Origin: Alphaproteobacteria bacterium
Lineage (GTDB): Bacteria; Pseudomonadota; Alphaproteobacteria; UBA8366; GCA-2717185
Direction: 5' to 3'
Assembly: GCA_012103325.1 (NCBI GenBank)
Contig: WLWY01000009.1
Span: 124,001 to 188,000, forward strand
DNA length: 64,000 nucleotides
The translations under genes and the position numbers were made by a program. Under the pieces are notes generated by a model. That model did not search any database. It worked only from the letters and a program-made list of their open reading frames with translations, and was not told where the DNA came from. Positions 32,099-41,150 of this stretch are shown here, one piece after another. The first letter of the stretch is position 1, and each line of letters opens with the position of its first letter.

Positions 32099-33631
32099 AT
32101 GTCCGACATAATCCGTCAACTCGAAGTCAAACGTGAAGCTGCCCGGCTTGGCGGCGGCCAGCGCCGGATCGATAGCCAGCATGCTAAGGGGAAGCTCACG
32201 GCGCGCGAGCGGATCGACACCTTTCTCGACGAAGGCTCGTTCGAAGAATGGGACATGTTTGTCGAGCATGACATCAATGATTTTGGCATGGCAGACCAGA
32301 AGATACCGGGCGATGGCGTGGTGACAGGCCACGGCACGGTCAATGGCCGTCTCGTGTTCGTGTTCAGCCAGGATTTCACGGTTTTTGGTGGCTCGCTGTC
32401 CGCCGCGCATGCCCGCAAGATCTGCAAGGTCATGGATCAGGCGATGAAGGTCGGTGCGCCGGTGATTGGCCTCAACGATTCCGGCGGCGCACGCATCCAG
32501 GAAGGCGTCGCATCGCTCGCGGGATATGCGGATGTTTTCCAGCGCAATGTGCTCGCATCCGGTGTGGTGCCGCAGATTTCGTTGATCATGGGGCCCTGTG
32601 CTGGCGGTGCGGTATATTCGCCCGCGATGACCGACTTCATCTTCATGGTGAAGGACAGTTCCTACATGTTCGTCACCGGTCCCGATGTCGTGAAAACGGT
32701 CACTCACGAAGAGGTCAGTCAGGAAGAACTCGGAGGCGCCGCGACTCACACCTCGCGGTCGGGCGTCGCGGACTTGGCGTTCGAGAATGACGTCGATGCA
32801 TTGCTGCAGTTGCGCCGTTTCGTCGATCTGCTGCCGGCATCCAACAAGGAGAAGCCTCCGGTGCTGCCGACCGAGGACCCGGTGGATCGCGTCGAGATGT
32901 CGCTCGATACGCTGGTTCCGGCGAATCCGAATAAGCCTTATGACATAAAGGAGCTGATCGAAAAGGTCGTCGACGAGGGTGATTTCTTCGAATTGCAGCC
33001 CGACTATGCCGGCAACATCGTCATCGGATTGGCCCGTATGGAAGGCTCGACGGTGGGTATCGTGGCAAACCAGCCGATGGTGCTGGCCGGCTGTCTGGAT
33101 ATTGCGTCGTCGCGCAAGGCCGCACGGTTCGTGCGCTTCTGTGATTGCTTCAATATTCCGATCCTGACTTTCGTCGACGTGCCGGGTTTTCTGCCCGGAA
33201 CTAGTCAGGAATTCGGTGGCATCATCAAGCATGGCGCGAAGCTCCTGTTTGCGTTTGCGGAAGCGACGGTGCCCAAGGTTACCCTGATTACCCGCAAGGC
33301 TTATGGTGGCGCATACGACGTGATGAGCTCCAAGCATCTGCGCGGCGACGTCAATTATGCATGGCCGAGCGCGGAAATCGCGGTCATGGGATCGAAGGGC
33401 GCGGTCGAGATCATTTTCCGTGGCGATATCGGCGATCCCGACAAGATCGCGCAGCGGACGGAGGAGTATCAGTCGAAATTCGCCAATCCGTTCGTTGCCG
33501 GTTCACTCGGTTTCATCGACGATGTCATCCTGCCACGCAATACGCGGCGGCGGCTGTGCCGAGCCCTGCGTATGCTACGCAACAAGCAGCTTGAAAATCC
33601 CTGGAAGAAGCACGACAACATTCCTCTATGA
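32099..33631 (+). CDS. pccB: Propionyl-CoA carboxylase beta subunit
   Basis: Carboxyltransferase subunit that moves CO2 from biotin to propionyl-CoA to form methylmalonyl-CoA; 510 aa from ATG 32099, with AGAGG upstream. N- and C-terminal crotonase-fold halves are seen: [19 protein letters not shown] with the [15 protein letters not shown] oxyanion region, and [24 protein letters not shown]. The [18 protein letters not shown] stretch is characteristic of PccB. The matching alpha subunit is 3.5 kb downstream with six genes in between. Confidence 0.96.
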   Translation: MSDIIRQLEVKREAARLGGGQRRIDSQHAKGKLTARERIDTFLDEGSFEEWDMFVEHDINDFGMADQKIPGDGVVTGHGTVNGRLVFVFSQDFTVFGGSLSAAHARKICKVMDQAMKVGAPVIGLNDSGGARIQEGVASLAGYADVFQRNVLASGVVPQISLIMGPCAGGAVYSPAMTDFIFMVKDSSYMFVTGPDVVKTVTHEEVSQEELGGAATHTSRSGVADLAFENDVDALLQLRRFVDLLPASNKEKPPVLPTEDPVDRVEMSLDTLVPANPNKPYDIKELIEKVVDEGDFFELQPDYAGNIVIGLARMEGSTVGIVANQPMVLAGCLDIASSRKAARFVRFCDCFNIPILTFVDVPGFLPGTSQEFGGIIKHGAKLLFAFAEATVPKVTLITRKAYGGAYDVMSSKHLRGDVNYAWPSAEIAVMGSKGAVEIIFRGDIGDPDKIAQRTEEYQSKFANPFVAGSLGFIDDVILPRNTRRRLCRALRMLRNKQLENPWKKHDNIPL

Positions 33632-33858
33632 CACGAACGGCGATGTCGGACACGAACCGGTCAAAATCACGGCTGCGCGGCTTCGCATGGCATCTGGGCG
33701 CTTATTTCGTCGTTACCAGCGCTGCGGTCGCGCTTAACGTCGCATTTTCGCCGGAGACCCTTTGGTTCCCTTTCCCGCTTGTCGGATGGGGGGCCATTTT
33801 GGCGCTACATGTGGCTTACGTCATGGGCCTTTTCGACGTATTGTTGGATAAATCGTAA
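33628..33858 (+). CDS. Small 2TM-domain membrane protein
   Basis: 76 aa. The ATG overlaps the pccB stop (ATGA); an internal ATG at 33643 is the alternative. Two hydrophobic helices, about residues 21-41 and 49-70, and the pattern [14 protein letters not shown] then [13 protein letters not shown] resemble the 2TM domain found alone or at the N-terminus of some histidine kinases. Function unknown. Confidence 0.75.
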   Translation: MTRTAMSDTNRSKSRLRGFAWHLGAYFVVTSAAVALNVAFSPETLWFPFPLVGWGAILALHVAYVMGLFDVLLDKS

Positions 33859-33894
33859 CCTGCGAGAACGATTTCTCGAGACGAGGATTTGGTG

Positions 33895-34950
33895 ATGCCG
33901 AATATCGATATCGACCTTTATAGCGATACCCAGACACGTCCGACCCCGGCGATGCGAGAGGCGATGGCAAGTGCGCCGGTCGGCGATGAGCAGCGCGGTG
34001 AGGATCCGACGACCAACCGGCTTTGCGAAATGGTTGCAGATATGCTGGGCAAGGAGGCGGCGGTCTTCATGCCGTCGGGGACGATGTGCAACCAGATTGC
34101 GATCATGGTTCACTGCCAGCCCGGAGACGAAATCATAGCCGACAAGACCGCGCATATTATCAATTCCGAGGGTGGCGGCCCGGCCGTGTTCGCCGGCGTG
34201 ATGCTGCGCTCGATCGACGGTGAGCGCGGAATATTCACAGTCGAGCAGGCTGAGGGTGCCATTCGCCGCGCCCGACGGCACGCGCCGCGAACGCGGATGA
34301 TAGAAATCGAGCAGACAGCCAATTCGGGGGGCGGGTCGATTTGGCCGTTGGAGACGATACGCGGTGTTGGCGCGGTCGCGAAGGAGAATGACCTCATTCT
34401 TCATATGGACGGCGCGCGATTGCTCAACGCCGTTGTGGCGTCTGGCGTCTCGGCGCGCGACTTTGCCGAGCCGTTCGATTCCCTTTGGGTCGATCTGTCG
34501 AAAGGGCTGGGCTGTCCTGTCGGCGCCGTTCTGGCTGGGAGTGCTGATTTCATCGATCAGGCCTGGCAGTGGAAGCAGCGGATGGGCGGTGCCATGCGGC
34601 AATCGGGCTCGATCGCGGCCGCCGGCGTCCACGCGCTGGAGAACCATGTCGAGCGCATGGCCGAAGATCATGAAAACGCGCAGTACTTTGCCGAAGCTAT
34701 CGCGAACCTGCCGGGTATCCGTGTCGAGCCGGATCGGATCGAAACCAACATGGTGTTCTTCGATGTTTCCCAGACGGGCCTGACGGCCGCGGAACTACAC
34801 CAGAAGCTGCTCCAACGCGGCGTGCGAATCGGCGAGAACGACCAGTACAGAATGCGGGTGGTTACGCATCTGGACGTAACTCGCGATCAGGTAGCCAAGG
34901 CTGCCGAAACCGTCCGCGAGGTCGTGCTGGAGGCGTCACACGCGGCCTGA
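33895..34950 (+). CDS. ltaE: Low-specificity L-threonine aldolase
   Basis: PLP enzyme cleaving threonine to glycine and acetaldehyde; 351 aa from ATG 33895, with GAGG 8 nt upstream; in-frame TTG and GTG just before it are less likely. The fold type I signatures are [16 protein letters not shown], the MPSGTMCNQ loop, [10 protein letters not shown] and the PLP lysine Lys203 in [11 protein letters not shown]. It lies between pccB and pccA but has its own 36-nt upstream gap. Confidence 0.93.
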   Translation: MPNIDIDLYSDTQTRPTPAMREAMASAPVGDEQRGEDPTTNRLCEMVADMLGKEAAVFMPSGTMCNQIAIMVHCQPGDEIIADKTAHIINSEGGGPAVFAGVMLRSIDGERGIFTVEQAEGAIRRARRHAPRTRMIEIEQTANSGGGSIWPLETIRGVGAVAKENDLILHMDGARLLNAVVASGVSARDFAEPFDSLWVDLSKGLGCPVGAVLAGSADFIDQAWQWKQRMGGAMRQSGSIAAAGVHALENHVERMAEDHENAQYFAEAIANLPGIRVEPDRIETNMVFFDVSQTGLTAAELHQKLLQRGVRIGENDQYRMRVVTHLDVTRDQVAKAAETVREVVLEASHAA

Positions 34951-34966
34951 GACCGCGCGCGGAGGC

Positions 34967-35290
34967 TCAACCGCTCTCGGTTGCCGGGGGATGCGAGGGC
35001 CATTCCTCGAAGGGGAACGGCTTGGTTTCCGTATTAAACGTCTGGAACCGCAGGATCTGGTAGAAATACCGGCTCAGATCCTCGCCGAACGATGTCAGCC
35101 GTGGATTCGGTTCCCCGGTGACGAGTTTCCATGCGAATTGCAGTACCGCGACCGCGCCGATCAGGACGGCGGCGACATTATAGATTGCGACGAATAACAG
35201 CATAAAAAGGCCACGAATCCAGGTCTTTCGGTCTTTATAATGCGATGTTTTCGCATCCGAAGCGGTGCCGTCGGATATCTGTTCAGCCAT
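34967..35290 (-). CDS. DUF4389-family membrane protein
   Basis: 107 aa. A hydrophilic N-terminus, one long hydrophobic segment (IRGLFMLLFVAIYNVAAVLIGAVAVLQF within residues 25-55) and the conserved NPRLTSFGEDLSRYFYQILRFQTF pattern with a C-terminal FPFEEWP identify the DUF4389 family of inner-membrane proteins, whose role is unknown. It is transcribed against its neighbours. Confidence 0.85.
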   Translation of the reverse strand: MAEQISDGTASDAKTSHYKDRKTWIRGLFMLLFVAIYNVAAVLIGAVAVLQFAWKLVTGEPNPRLTSFGEDLSRYFYQILRFQTFNTETKPFPFEEWPSHPPATESG

Positions 35291-35440
35291 GGCTAAGTTG
35301 CTCCGTTAACACATTATTTTCGGGGCGGCGGCAACTCGGCTATGAGCAGTCCGCCTACTGTAAGATGTGGCAATCACGTCGACCCTATTCAAGAGGATTA
35401 CAACCTATAGGGCACGGCCAGAATCGCAGATTCATACAAA

Positions 35441-35457
35441 AGCAATCTTTGATTGCT
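35441..35457. repeat. Short perfect hairpin in intergenic region
   Basis: AGCAATC (35441-35447), TTT, GATTGCT (35451-35457). On the minus strand it is followed by TTTTG, like a small intrinsic terminator, but no minus-strand gene ends here. It lies between divergent genes and could be an operator. Confidence 0.4.
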
Positions 35458-35486
35458 AAATGTTGAGGCGAACATCCGAAGGGCGG

Positions 35487-35515
35487 TTGCCGTTCATTCC
35501 ATATCCAGAGATAAT
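35487..35515 (+). promoter_or_regulatory. Promoter of the MlaC-like gene
   Basis: TTGCCG (35487-35492), a 17-nt spacer and GATAAT (35510-35515), 48 nt before the ATG at 35564. Nothing else in the 273-nt gap between the DUF4389 gene and this gene looks as good. Confidence 0.55.
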
Positions 35516-35563
35516 CGACACTGCAGCGGTGTCTGAGTGCCGTTGCCAGGGTGGGAGCAGGCG

Positions 35564-36169
35564 ATGCGTGTGAAAGCATATCGACTGATTATCTTCATTG
35601 CCCTTATTGGGGTTATGCCGCTGCGTTCTGCTGCGGCGGATGAAGCCAAGTTCATTCAAGCGTTGGCCGATCAAGCTATTTCGGTTCTGAGCGATAAAGG
35701 CGTGGCTTTGGAAGAGCGCGAGCGCCGCTTCCAAAATCTGTTGCAAGATGGGTTCGCCATGACCTTGATCGGGCGGTTCGTCGTGGGTCGGCACTGGAAG
35801 GCGATGACGCCCGATCAGCAGGCCGAGTACCAGGCACTTTTCGCGGCCTGGGTATTGAAGTCCTATTCGGCGCGCCTCGGTGGCTATTCTGGACAAAAGT
35901 TCGAAATCGACCGCACGGCGAAGGCGGGGCAGAATGATGTTTACGTCCGCACCCGGATCGTTCAGCCGGACAGTGGGCCGTTGCGTTGCGATTGGCGGGT
36001 ACGGCGCTTTCAAGACCAGTACAAGGTGATCGACGTTGTGGTGGAGGGCGTCAGCATGCTGTCGACGCAACGCGCGGAATATAACGCGGTTCTTCGGCAA
36101 CATGGGCCCGAAGGGCTGATCGAAGCGCTGCAGACCCGGCTTACCAAGTTTCCAGCGAAGGCGGGTTGA
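35564..36169 (+). CDS. MlaC/Ttg2D-type phospholipid-binding protein
   Basis: 201 aa from ATG 35564, with GGGAGCAGG upstream. A signal peptide (about residues 1-24, ending SAAAD) is followed by the MlaC-fold: FIQALADQAISVLSDK, RFQNLLQDGFAMTLIGRFVVGRHW and DWRVRRFQDQYKVIDVVVEGVSM. Known members ferry phospholipids across the periplasm with MlaFEDB. No mlaD, mlaE or mlaF is near, so this may be a stand-alone paralogue. Confidence 0.9.
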   Translation: MRVKAYRLIIFIALIGVMPLRSAAADEAKFIQALADQAISVLSDKGVALEERERRFQNLLQDGFAMTLIGRFVVGRHWKAMTPDQQAEYQALFAAWVLKSYSARLGGYSGQKFEIDRTAKAGQNDVYVRTRIVQPDSGPLRCDWRVRRFQDQYKVIDVVVEGVSMLSTQRAEYNAVLRQHGPEGLIEALQTRLTKFPAKAG

Positions 36170-36202
36170 TAAAAAGCAGCACAGGCGGATGGGGAGGGAA
36201 GC

Positions 36203-37021
36203 ATGAGCTGTCGAACCACAACGGGAATTGTCGTATTCCTGGGGTTGCTGCTCGCGTTGCCGCAGACTATCGGTAAGGCGCTGGCGGGGCCGTTCGAGGA
36301 TGGTTATGCCGCCTATCAGCAGGGTGATTTCGTTACGGCGCGCGAGATTTGGAACCTGCTGGCGGAAGCCGGCGAGGCGCGCGCGCAATATAACCTTGGG
36401 ATCATATACGACGAGGGGCGCGGGGTTCCTGTTGATCGGGATACCGCCCGCTTGTGGTGGCGCAAGGCGGCTGCACAGGACCTCCCGGAAGCACTACACA
36501 ATCTGGCAACCAGCTATTTGTTCGGCACCGAAGCGAAAGACGATCATGCGGAGGGGCTGTCGTTCTTGGCCAAGGCGGCAAAGCTCGGTCTCGGCCGCTC
36601 GCAATATGTCCTCGGGAAAATCTACCTCCATGGCCGCGGCGTCGAGGCGGATAAAGTCAAGGCCCGGTCTTGGATCGAAAAAGCGGCGAAACAGGGGCTG
36701 GATCGCGCGCAGTACAACATGGGCAAGATCGAACGCGACGGGGTCGCGGGAACGGCTGACATGAAGGCTGCGGCCGCATGGTTTCTGAGCGCTGCCAAAC
36801 AAGGTTACGCAAAGGCGCAGAACCATATCGGCATGCGCTATGCGCGCGGCGATGGGGTCGAACGAAATGACGCGGAAGCATTGTTCTGGCTGACGCTGGC
36901 AGCCCGGCAAGGGCACTGGACGGCAAAGGTCAATCATGACGCGTTGGTCGCCAAGGTTGGCAAGGATGTGTTGGCTAATACCAAGCGCCGCGCCGATAAT
37001 TGGACGCCGCAGCAGAACTGA
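36203..37021 (+). CDS. Secreted Sel1-repeat protein
   Basis: 272 aa with a signal peptide (residues 1-30, ending KALAG). About six Sel1/TPR-like repeats follow, each near 36 residues: EARAQYNLGIIYDEGRGVPVD, PEALHNLATSYLFG, GRSQYVLGKIYLHGRGV, RAQYNMGKIERDGVAG and AKAQNHIGMRYARGDGV. Such solenoids mediate protein-protein contacts, often in the envelope. GGGAGGGAAG precedes the ATG. It may be co-transcribed with the MlaC-like gene 33 nt upstream. Confidence 0.88.
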   Translation: MSCRTTTGIVVFLGLLLALPQTIGKALAGPFEDGYAAYQQGDFVTAREIWNLLAEAGEARAQYNLGIIYDEGRGVPVDRDTARLWWRKAAAQDLPEALHNLATSYLFGTEAKDDHAEGLSFLAKAAKLGLGRSQYVLGKIYLHGRGVEADKVKARSWIEKAAKQGLDRAQYNMGKIERDGVAGTADMKAAAAWFLSAAKQGYAKAQNHIGMRYARGDGVERNDAEALFWLTLAARQGHWTAKVNHDALVAKVGKDVLANTKRRADNWTPQQN

Positions 37022-37123
37022 ATTACCGTTTGCACAATTCTTCGAGAATGCGCCGGATCACTTGACATTGCGGGGGGTGCCCGGTCTGTTTGGGCCACGA
37101 GTAATAGAAAGGCGCCTGGACAG

Positions 37124-39103
37124 TTGTTTTCGAAAATTCTGATCGCCAACAGAGGCGAAATTGCCTGCCGTGTGATCCGTAGTGCAAAGCGGATGGGGAT
37201 CGCGACCGTCGCGGTTTATTCCGAGGCTGACGCCGACGCGCTGCATGTCGAGATGGCGGATGAAGCGGTTGCGATCGGACCGGCGCCGTCGTCAGAAAGC
37301 TATCTGGTCATCGACAATATAATGCAGGCGATAGGGGATACCGGCGCGGACGCCGTGCACCCCGGGTACGGATTCCTGTCGGAGAATGCGGCGTTCGCTG
37401 AAGCGCTCGACGCTGCCGGTGTTGCCTTTATCGGGCCGGGGCCACGCGCAATTGCGGCGATGGGCGATAAGATTGAGTCGAAACGCCTGGCCGAGGAAGC
37501 CGGCGTAGCAACCGTGCCAGGTCGTCCCGGCGTTATTGCCGACGCAGATGAAGCGGTGACGGTTTCGAAGGAAATTGGTTACCCGGTAATGCTCAAGGCT
37601 TCGGCCGGCGGCGGCGGTAAGGGAATGCGGATTGCGCGCGACGATGATGGCGTGCGGGAGAGCTTCCGGCTGGCATCCAGCGAGGCACGGTCGAGCTTCG
37701 GCGACGACCGGATCTTTATCGAGAAATTTGTCGAGAATCCACGCCACATCGAAATTCAAATTCTCGCCGATAGCCACGGCAACACGATCTATCTCGGCGA
37801 GCGCGAGTGCTCGATTCAGCGCCGTCATCAGAAGGTAATCGAGGAAGCGCCATCGCCCTTTATTGACCCTGAAACACGCGCGGCGATGGGCGCGCAGGCC
37901 GTGGCACTGGCACAGGCGGTCGACTACAAATCTGCGGGAACGGTTGAATTTATCGTCGATGGCGACCGCAATTTCTACTTCCTGGAAATGAATACCCGGC
38001 TGCAGGTCGAGCATCCGGTTACCGAACTCGTCACCGGGGTCGACCTTGTCGAACAGATGATCCGCGTGGCTGCGGGGGAAACCTTGTCGATCACGCAGGA
38101 CGACGTTGGCCTGGAGGGCTGGGCGATGGAAACCCGGATCTACGCGGAGGATCCGTTTCGCAACTTTCTGCCGTCAACGGGGCGTTTGGTTCGATACCGC
38201 GCACCGGCGGAAAACGACCGGGTACGCGTTGATACGGGCGTCACCGAAGGCGGTGAAATTTCGATATTCTACGATCCGATGATCGCCAAGCTGATTACCT
38301 CAGGCGCGACACGGGACGATGCAATTGCGCAGATGCGGGATGCGCTGGATGCTTATTACATCCGCGGCGTGTCGCATAACATCCCCTTCCTCGCCGCCGT
38401 GCTGGCCCATCCCCGCTTCGCGTCCGGCAATATTTCCACCGCGTTCATCGACGACGAGTACGCCGACGGTTTCAGCACCGACGATCTAGTGCATGGCGAC
38501 CCGCGCCTGATAGTTGCTGTTGCCGCCGCAATCGACGCCCGTCACCAGCACCGGCGCGGACGCGTTAACGGGCATGCGCCGGCCCTGGAAAAGCGAGTCG
38601 CCATCGCCGGTGAGCGGGACATCACCGAATATGCGCTTGAGATCTCCGGCGACGACGGCGCCTATGCCGTTGGCGTGGACGGACAACAATTCGTGGTACG
38701 CGGCGCGTGGCGGCCCGGCGATCCATTGTTCCGCGGTGCCGTGAATGACGTACCTGTTTGCATTCAAGTCGAGCGGCACGGTACGCGGTTCCGGCTGAGT
38801 CATGCTGGCGGGCAGATGGATATCCTGATCGTCAGTGAACGTGTCGCGGCGCTGAACCGGTTGATGCCGATCAAGGAACCGCCGGATATGTCGCGCTTCC
38901 TGCTGTCGCCGATGCCAGGGCTTTTGATCCGGCTTTCCGTGGCGGAGGGCGATGCGGTTAAGGCAGGCGAGGAGCTCGCCATCGTCGAGGCGATGAAAAT
39001 GGAGAATGTGCTGCGCGCCGAGCAGGATGGTACCGTGAAGGAACTGCTTGCCGGTGAAGGAGACAGCCTGATGGTTGATCAGCCGATACTCGAGTTCATT
39101 TGA
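37124..39103 (+). CDS. pccA: Acetyl/propionyl-CoA carboxylase alpha subunit (biotin carboxylase + BCCP)
   Basis: 659 aa. The start is TTG 37124, giving MFSKILIANRGEIACRV; no ATG or GTG is available at this point and the Shine-Dalgarno is weak. The biotin carboxylase domain (1-450) has the ATP-binding KASAGGGGKGMR loop and EMNTRLQVEHPVTE; a BT linker domain follows; the C-terminal carrier has EAMKMEN with biotinyl Lys625. It pairs with PccB to convert propionyl-CoA to methylmalonyl-CoA. A TTGACA at 37062-37067 could be a -35, but the -10 is poor. Confidence 0.95.
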   Translation: MFSKILIANRGEIACRVIRSAKRMGIATVAVYSEADADALHVEMADEAVAIGPAPSSESYLVIDNIMQAIGDTGADAVHPGYGFLSENAAFAEALDAAGVAFIGPGPRAIAAMGDKIESKRLAEEAGVATVPGRPGVIADADEAVTVSKEIGYPVMLKASAGGGGKGMRIARDDDGVRESFRLASSEARSSFGDDRIFIEKFVENPRHIEIQILADSHGNTIYLGERECSIQRRHQKVIEEAPSPFIDPETRAAMGAQAVALAQAVDYKSAGTVEFIVDGDRNFYFLEMNTRLQVEHPVTELVTGVDLVEQMIRVAAGETLSITQDDVGLEGWAMETRIYAEDPFRNFLPSTGRLVRYRAPAENDRVRVDTGVTEGGEISIFYDPMIAKLITSGATRDDAIAQMRDALDAYYIRGVSHNIPFLAAVLAHPRFASGNISTAFIDDEYADGFSTDDLVHGDPRLIVAVAAAIDARHQHRRGRVNGHAPALEKRVAIAGERDITEYALEISGDDGAYAVGVDGQQFVVRGAWRPGDPLFRGAVNDVPVCIQVERHGTRFRLSHAGGQMDILIVSERVAALNRLMPIKEPPDMSRFLLSPMPGLLIRLSVAEGDAVKAGEELAIVEAMKMENVLRAEQDGTVKELLAGEGDSLMVDQPILEFI

Positions 39104-39117
39104 CGGGAGACTGCGCC

Positions 39118-39393
39118 ATGGCCGTCCGGGTCCGGATCGAGGGCCGCGTGCAAGGCGCCGGGTTTCGCTACTGGGTCGTGCGAGCGGCGGGGCAGCTAAG
39201 TGTCGATGGCTGGGTGCGCAACCGGCGTGATGGGTCGGTCGAGGCCTTGTTCGATGGCGATGAGGAGTCCGTCCGGCAGATCGTTTCCCGGTGCCACGAA
39301 GGACCACCGGTCGCCTATGTAACCACAGTTCAGGAATTCATCGCCGAACCGCCGGAAAGCCCCGGTTTCCAATCACTGCCGACCGCGCCATGA
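39118..39393 (+). CDS. acyP: Acylphosphatase
   Basis: Hydrolyses acyl phosphates; 91 aa from ATG 39118 with GGGAG upstream. The active-site pattern GRVQGAGFRYWV (catalytic Arg in FR) and GWVRNRRDGSVEA (catalytic Asn) is intact. The stop overlaps the bluB start (ATGA). Confidence 0.95.
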   Translation: MAVRVRIEGRVQGAGFRYWVVRAAGQLSVDGWVRNRRDGSVEALFDGDEESVRQIVSRCHEGPPVAYVTTVQEFIAEPPESPGFQSLPTAP

Positions 39394-40043
39394 CGGAGCC
39401 TCCACAAGCGCCGCCCAAATTTGATGCTGCATTCCGTGAGCAGTTGGAATCCCTGTTCGTATGGCGCCGCGACGTGCGGCACTTTCGAACCGATCCGGTT
39501 GAACCCGACCTGATTGAAGGATTGGTCTCTCAGGCCTGCCTGTCGCCGTCCGTTGGCAACAGCCAGCCCTGGCGATTTGTTCTGGTCGAAGACGTGGCGC
39601 GGCGGCGTGCGGTCCGCGATAACTTTCTGAAGGCGAACGAAGCCGCCCTAAGCGACTATGAGGGAGAGCGGGCGGCGGCCTATGCGAAGCTGAAGCTCTC
39701 TGGACTGGATGATGCGCCGGTCCACCTCGCGGTTTTCGCCGACAAGGAGACCGAGCGTGGCCACGGGCTGGGTCGCCAGACGATGCCGGAGGTGCTGGAG
39801 TATTCCGCGGTTGCGGCAGTCAATACGCTGTGGCTCGCCGCACGGGCTGCAGGAATTGGCGTCGGTTGGGTGTCGATTATCGATCCGGCGGCGGTATGCA
39901 AGACATTGGATACGCCGGAGGACTGGCGGTTGATCGCCTATCTGTGCATTGGCTATCCCGCGGCAGCGCATCGCGATCCTGAACTCCAGCGTGCAGGCTG
40001 GCAGTCGCGTGGGCATCTGAAGGATTTTTTATTCCGCCGCTAG
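39390..40043 (+). CDS. bluB: 5,6-dimethylbenzimidazole synthase
   Basis: Flavin-destroying nitroreductase-fold enzyme that turns FMNH2 into the lower ligand of vitamin B12; 217 aa. WRRDVRHFRTDPVEPD, SPSVGNSQPWRFV and the GVGWVSIIDP segment match BluB rather than a general nitroreductase. The start overlaps acyP. The TAG stop lies in the end of the palindromic element at 40040-40181. Presence near pccAB fits B12-dependent propionate metabolism (inference). Confidence 0.93.
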   Translation: MTEPPQAPPKFDAAFREQLESLFVWRRDVRHFRTDPVEPDLIEGLVSQACLSPSVGNSQPWRFVLVEDVARRRAVRDNFLKANEAALSDYEGERAAAYAKLKLSGLDDAPVHLAVFADKETERGHGLGRQTMPEVLEYSAVAAVNTLWLAARAAGIGVGWVSIIDPAAVCKTLDTPEDWRLIAYLCIGYPAAAHRDPELQRAGWQSRGHLKDFLFRR

Positions 40044-40181
40044 AGCGGATCAGGATTGATCGAACCCAATTACTTGGGTTCGGTCGGTTCTGTGAATCCG
40101 CTCTATCTTAATAGTGGAGAGCAGATTCACGCGATTATCGGATCGCCGCAGGCGATTCCGATCAATCCCGATCTGCTCTAG
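40040..40181. repeat. BIME/MITE-like pair of inverted 62-bp palindromic units
   Basis: Outer ends 40040-40062 and 40159-40181 are 23-bp inverted repeats with 21 matches. Inside are two 62-bp units, 40043-40104 and 40118-40179, in opposite orientation; each starts AGAGCNGAT and ends ATCNGCTCT. Their ends are conserved but their central hairpins differ in sequence while staying paired: GAACCCAA/TTGGGTTC at 40062-40081 in unit 1 and ATCGCC/GGCGAT in unit 2. The outer CTAG supplies the TAG stop of bluB and, on the other strand, of lipB. It probably acts as a bidirectional terminator. CTAG ends could also reflect a TA target duplication. Confidence 0.75.
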
Positions 40182-40825
40182 CGGACGCCGCCGAAGACTC
40201 CATCGAAGCTGTCGCGCAAGGCCACGTCCAGATCCGTCATGGTGACTGGCAGGCCAAGGTCGACCAGCGAGGTGACGCCGAGATTCTGTGCGTCGATGCC
40301 GCACGGAACGATGCCGGTGAAATGCTCCAGCGCCGGTTCGACATTGATCGATATGCCGTGGAAGGTGACCCAGCGGCGGATCCGGACGCCGACGGCCGCG
40401 ACCTTGTCCTCGCGCCCGCCGCCGCGGTCGACCCAGATGCCAACCCGGCCCTCCCGGCGCTCGCCCTTGACGTTGAACGACGCCAGCGCCCGGATAATCC
40501 ATTCTTCTAGATTGTGCACGAAACAGCGCACATCGGGGCCGCGTTGCCGCAGGTCGAGCATGGTATAGGCGATGCGCTGGCCAGGACCGTGATAGGTGTA
40601 TTGCCCGCCACGCCCGGCGCGGTAGACCGGAAAGCGGGTTGGGTCCAGCAGATCGGCCTCCTTGGCGCTGGTGCCCGCCGTATAGAGCGAGGGGTGTTCG
40701 AGAAGCCAGACCATCTCGCCAGCGCTGCCATCGCGAATGCATGCGACTCGCTTTTCCATAGTCGAAAGCGCCTCCGGATAGGGTATAGGCGTGTCGCTGA
40801 TTCGCCATTCAGGCGTGTCGGTCAT
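40178..40825 (-). CDS. lipB: Octanoyltransferase (lipoate-protein ligase B)
   Basis: Transfers octanoate from ACP to lipoyl domains, the first step of lipoate synthesis; 215 aa. [11 protein letters not shown], the Lys141 motif [10 protein letters not shown] with TFHGISINV, and catalytic Cys175 in VPCGID are present. Its TAG stop is provided by the palindromic element. It serves pyruvate, 2-oxoglutarate and branched-chain dehydrogenases. lipA is not in the window. Confidence 0.96.
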   Translation of the reverse strand: MTDTPEWRISDTPIPYPEALSTMEKRVACIRDGSAGEMVWLLEHPSLYTAGTSAKEADLLDPTRFPVYRAGRGGQYTYHGPGQRIAYTMLDLRQRGPDVRCFVHNLEEWIIRALASFNVKGERREGRVGIWVDRGGGREDKVAAVGVRIRRWVTFHGISINVEPALEHFTGIVPCGIDAQNLGVTSLVDLGLPVTMTDLDVALRDSFDGVFGGVR

Positions 40826-40919
40826 AAGAAGACTCGCTTAATGGTCATCAATTGCGGACCATGCTTGCCACGGTAAGGGTGATTTGGTATTTCCCGTGCG
40901 TCCAAGTAAGACGTAAGTC

Positions 40920-40925
40920 TATAAT
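40920..40925 (+). promoter_or_regulatory. -10 element of the tRNA-Leu promoter
   Basis: A perfect TATAAT at 40920-40925 lies 25 nt before the tRNA 5-prime end. The -35 at the expected place (about 40897-40902) is poor, so only the -10 is called. Confidence 0.5.
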
Positions 40926-40950
40926 AAATCCAGTTTCGGACGAAAGTCAT

Positions 40951-41037
40951 GCGGTCGTGGCGGAATTGGTAGACGCGCAGCGTTGAGGTCGCTGTGGGGG
41001 AAACCCCGTGGAAGTTCGAGTCTTCTCGACCGCACCA
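40951..41037 (+). tRNA. tRNA-Leu (anticodon GAG)
   Basis: 87 nt with CCA encoded at 41035-41037. Acceptor arms GCGGTCG and CGACCGC pair fully. The anticodon stem is CAGCG/CGCTG with loop TTGAGGT, anticodon GAG at 40985-40987, reading CUC and CUU. A long variable arm (GGGG/CCCC stem) marks a class II tRNA, as expected for leucine. GTTCGAG is the T loop region. It is followed by a strong terminator. Confidence 0.97.
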
Positions 41038-41044
41038 ATTCCAG

Positions 41045-41074
41045 AAAGGCCTGCTGATATCGGCGGGCCTTTTT
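41045..41074 (+). terminator. Intrinsic terminator after tRNA-Leu
   Basis: AAAGGCCTGC (41045-41054) pairs with GCGGGCCTTT (41063-41072) in a 10-bp stem with one T-G pair and an 8-nt loop; the T-run continues to 41074. It lies 8 nt after the tRNA. Confidence 0.85.
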
Positions 41075-41150
41075 GAGTCCGTGAGTGGCTTAAGGATTCA
41101 TATAGCGTTCACCTGGCGGTGATAGGCTGAAAGAAGAGGGGGAAGTGGTC

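Noticed and set aside
32093-33337. 414-codon minus-strand open frame opposite pccB
   Set aside because: Its composition is that of an antisense shadow (many His, Arg, Asp) and PccB on the plus strand is full length and conserved.
40050-40808. Second minus-strand ORF over lipB
   Set aside because: It is a different frame of the same strand. The lipB frame carries all catalytic residues.
40951-41037. tRNA-Leu as an attachment site of an integrated island
   Set aside because: No integrase, no second partial tRNA 3-prime copy and no change of composition is visible next to it; it is followed by a normal terminator and housekeeping genes.
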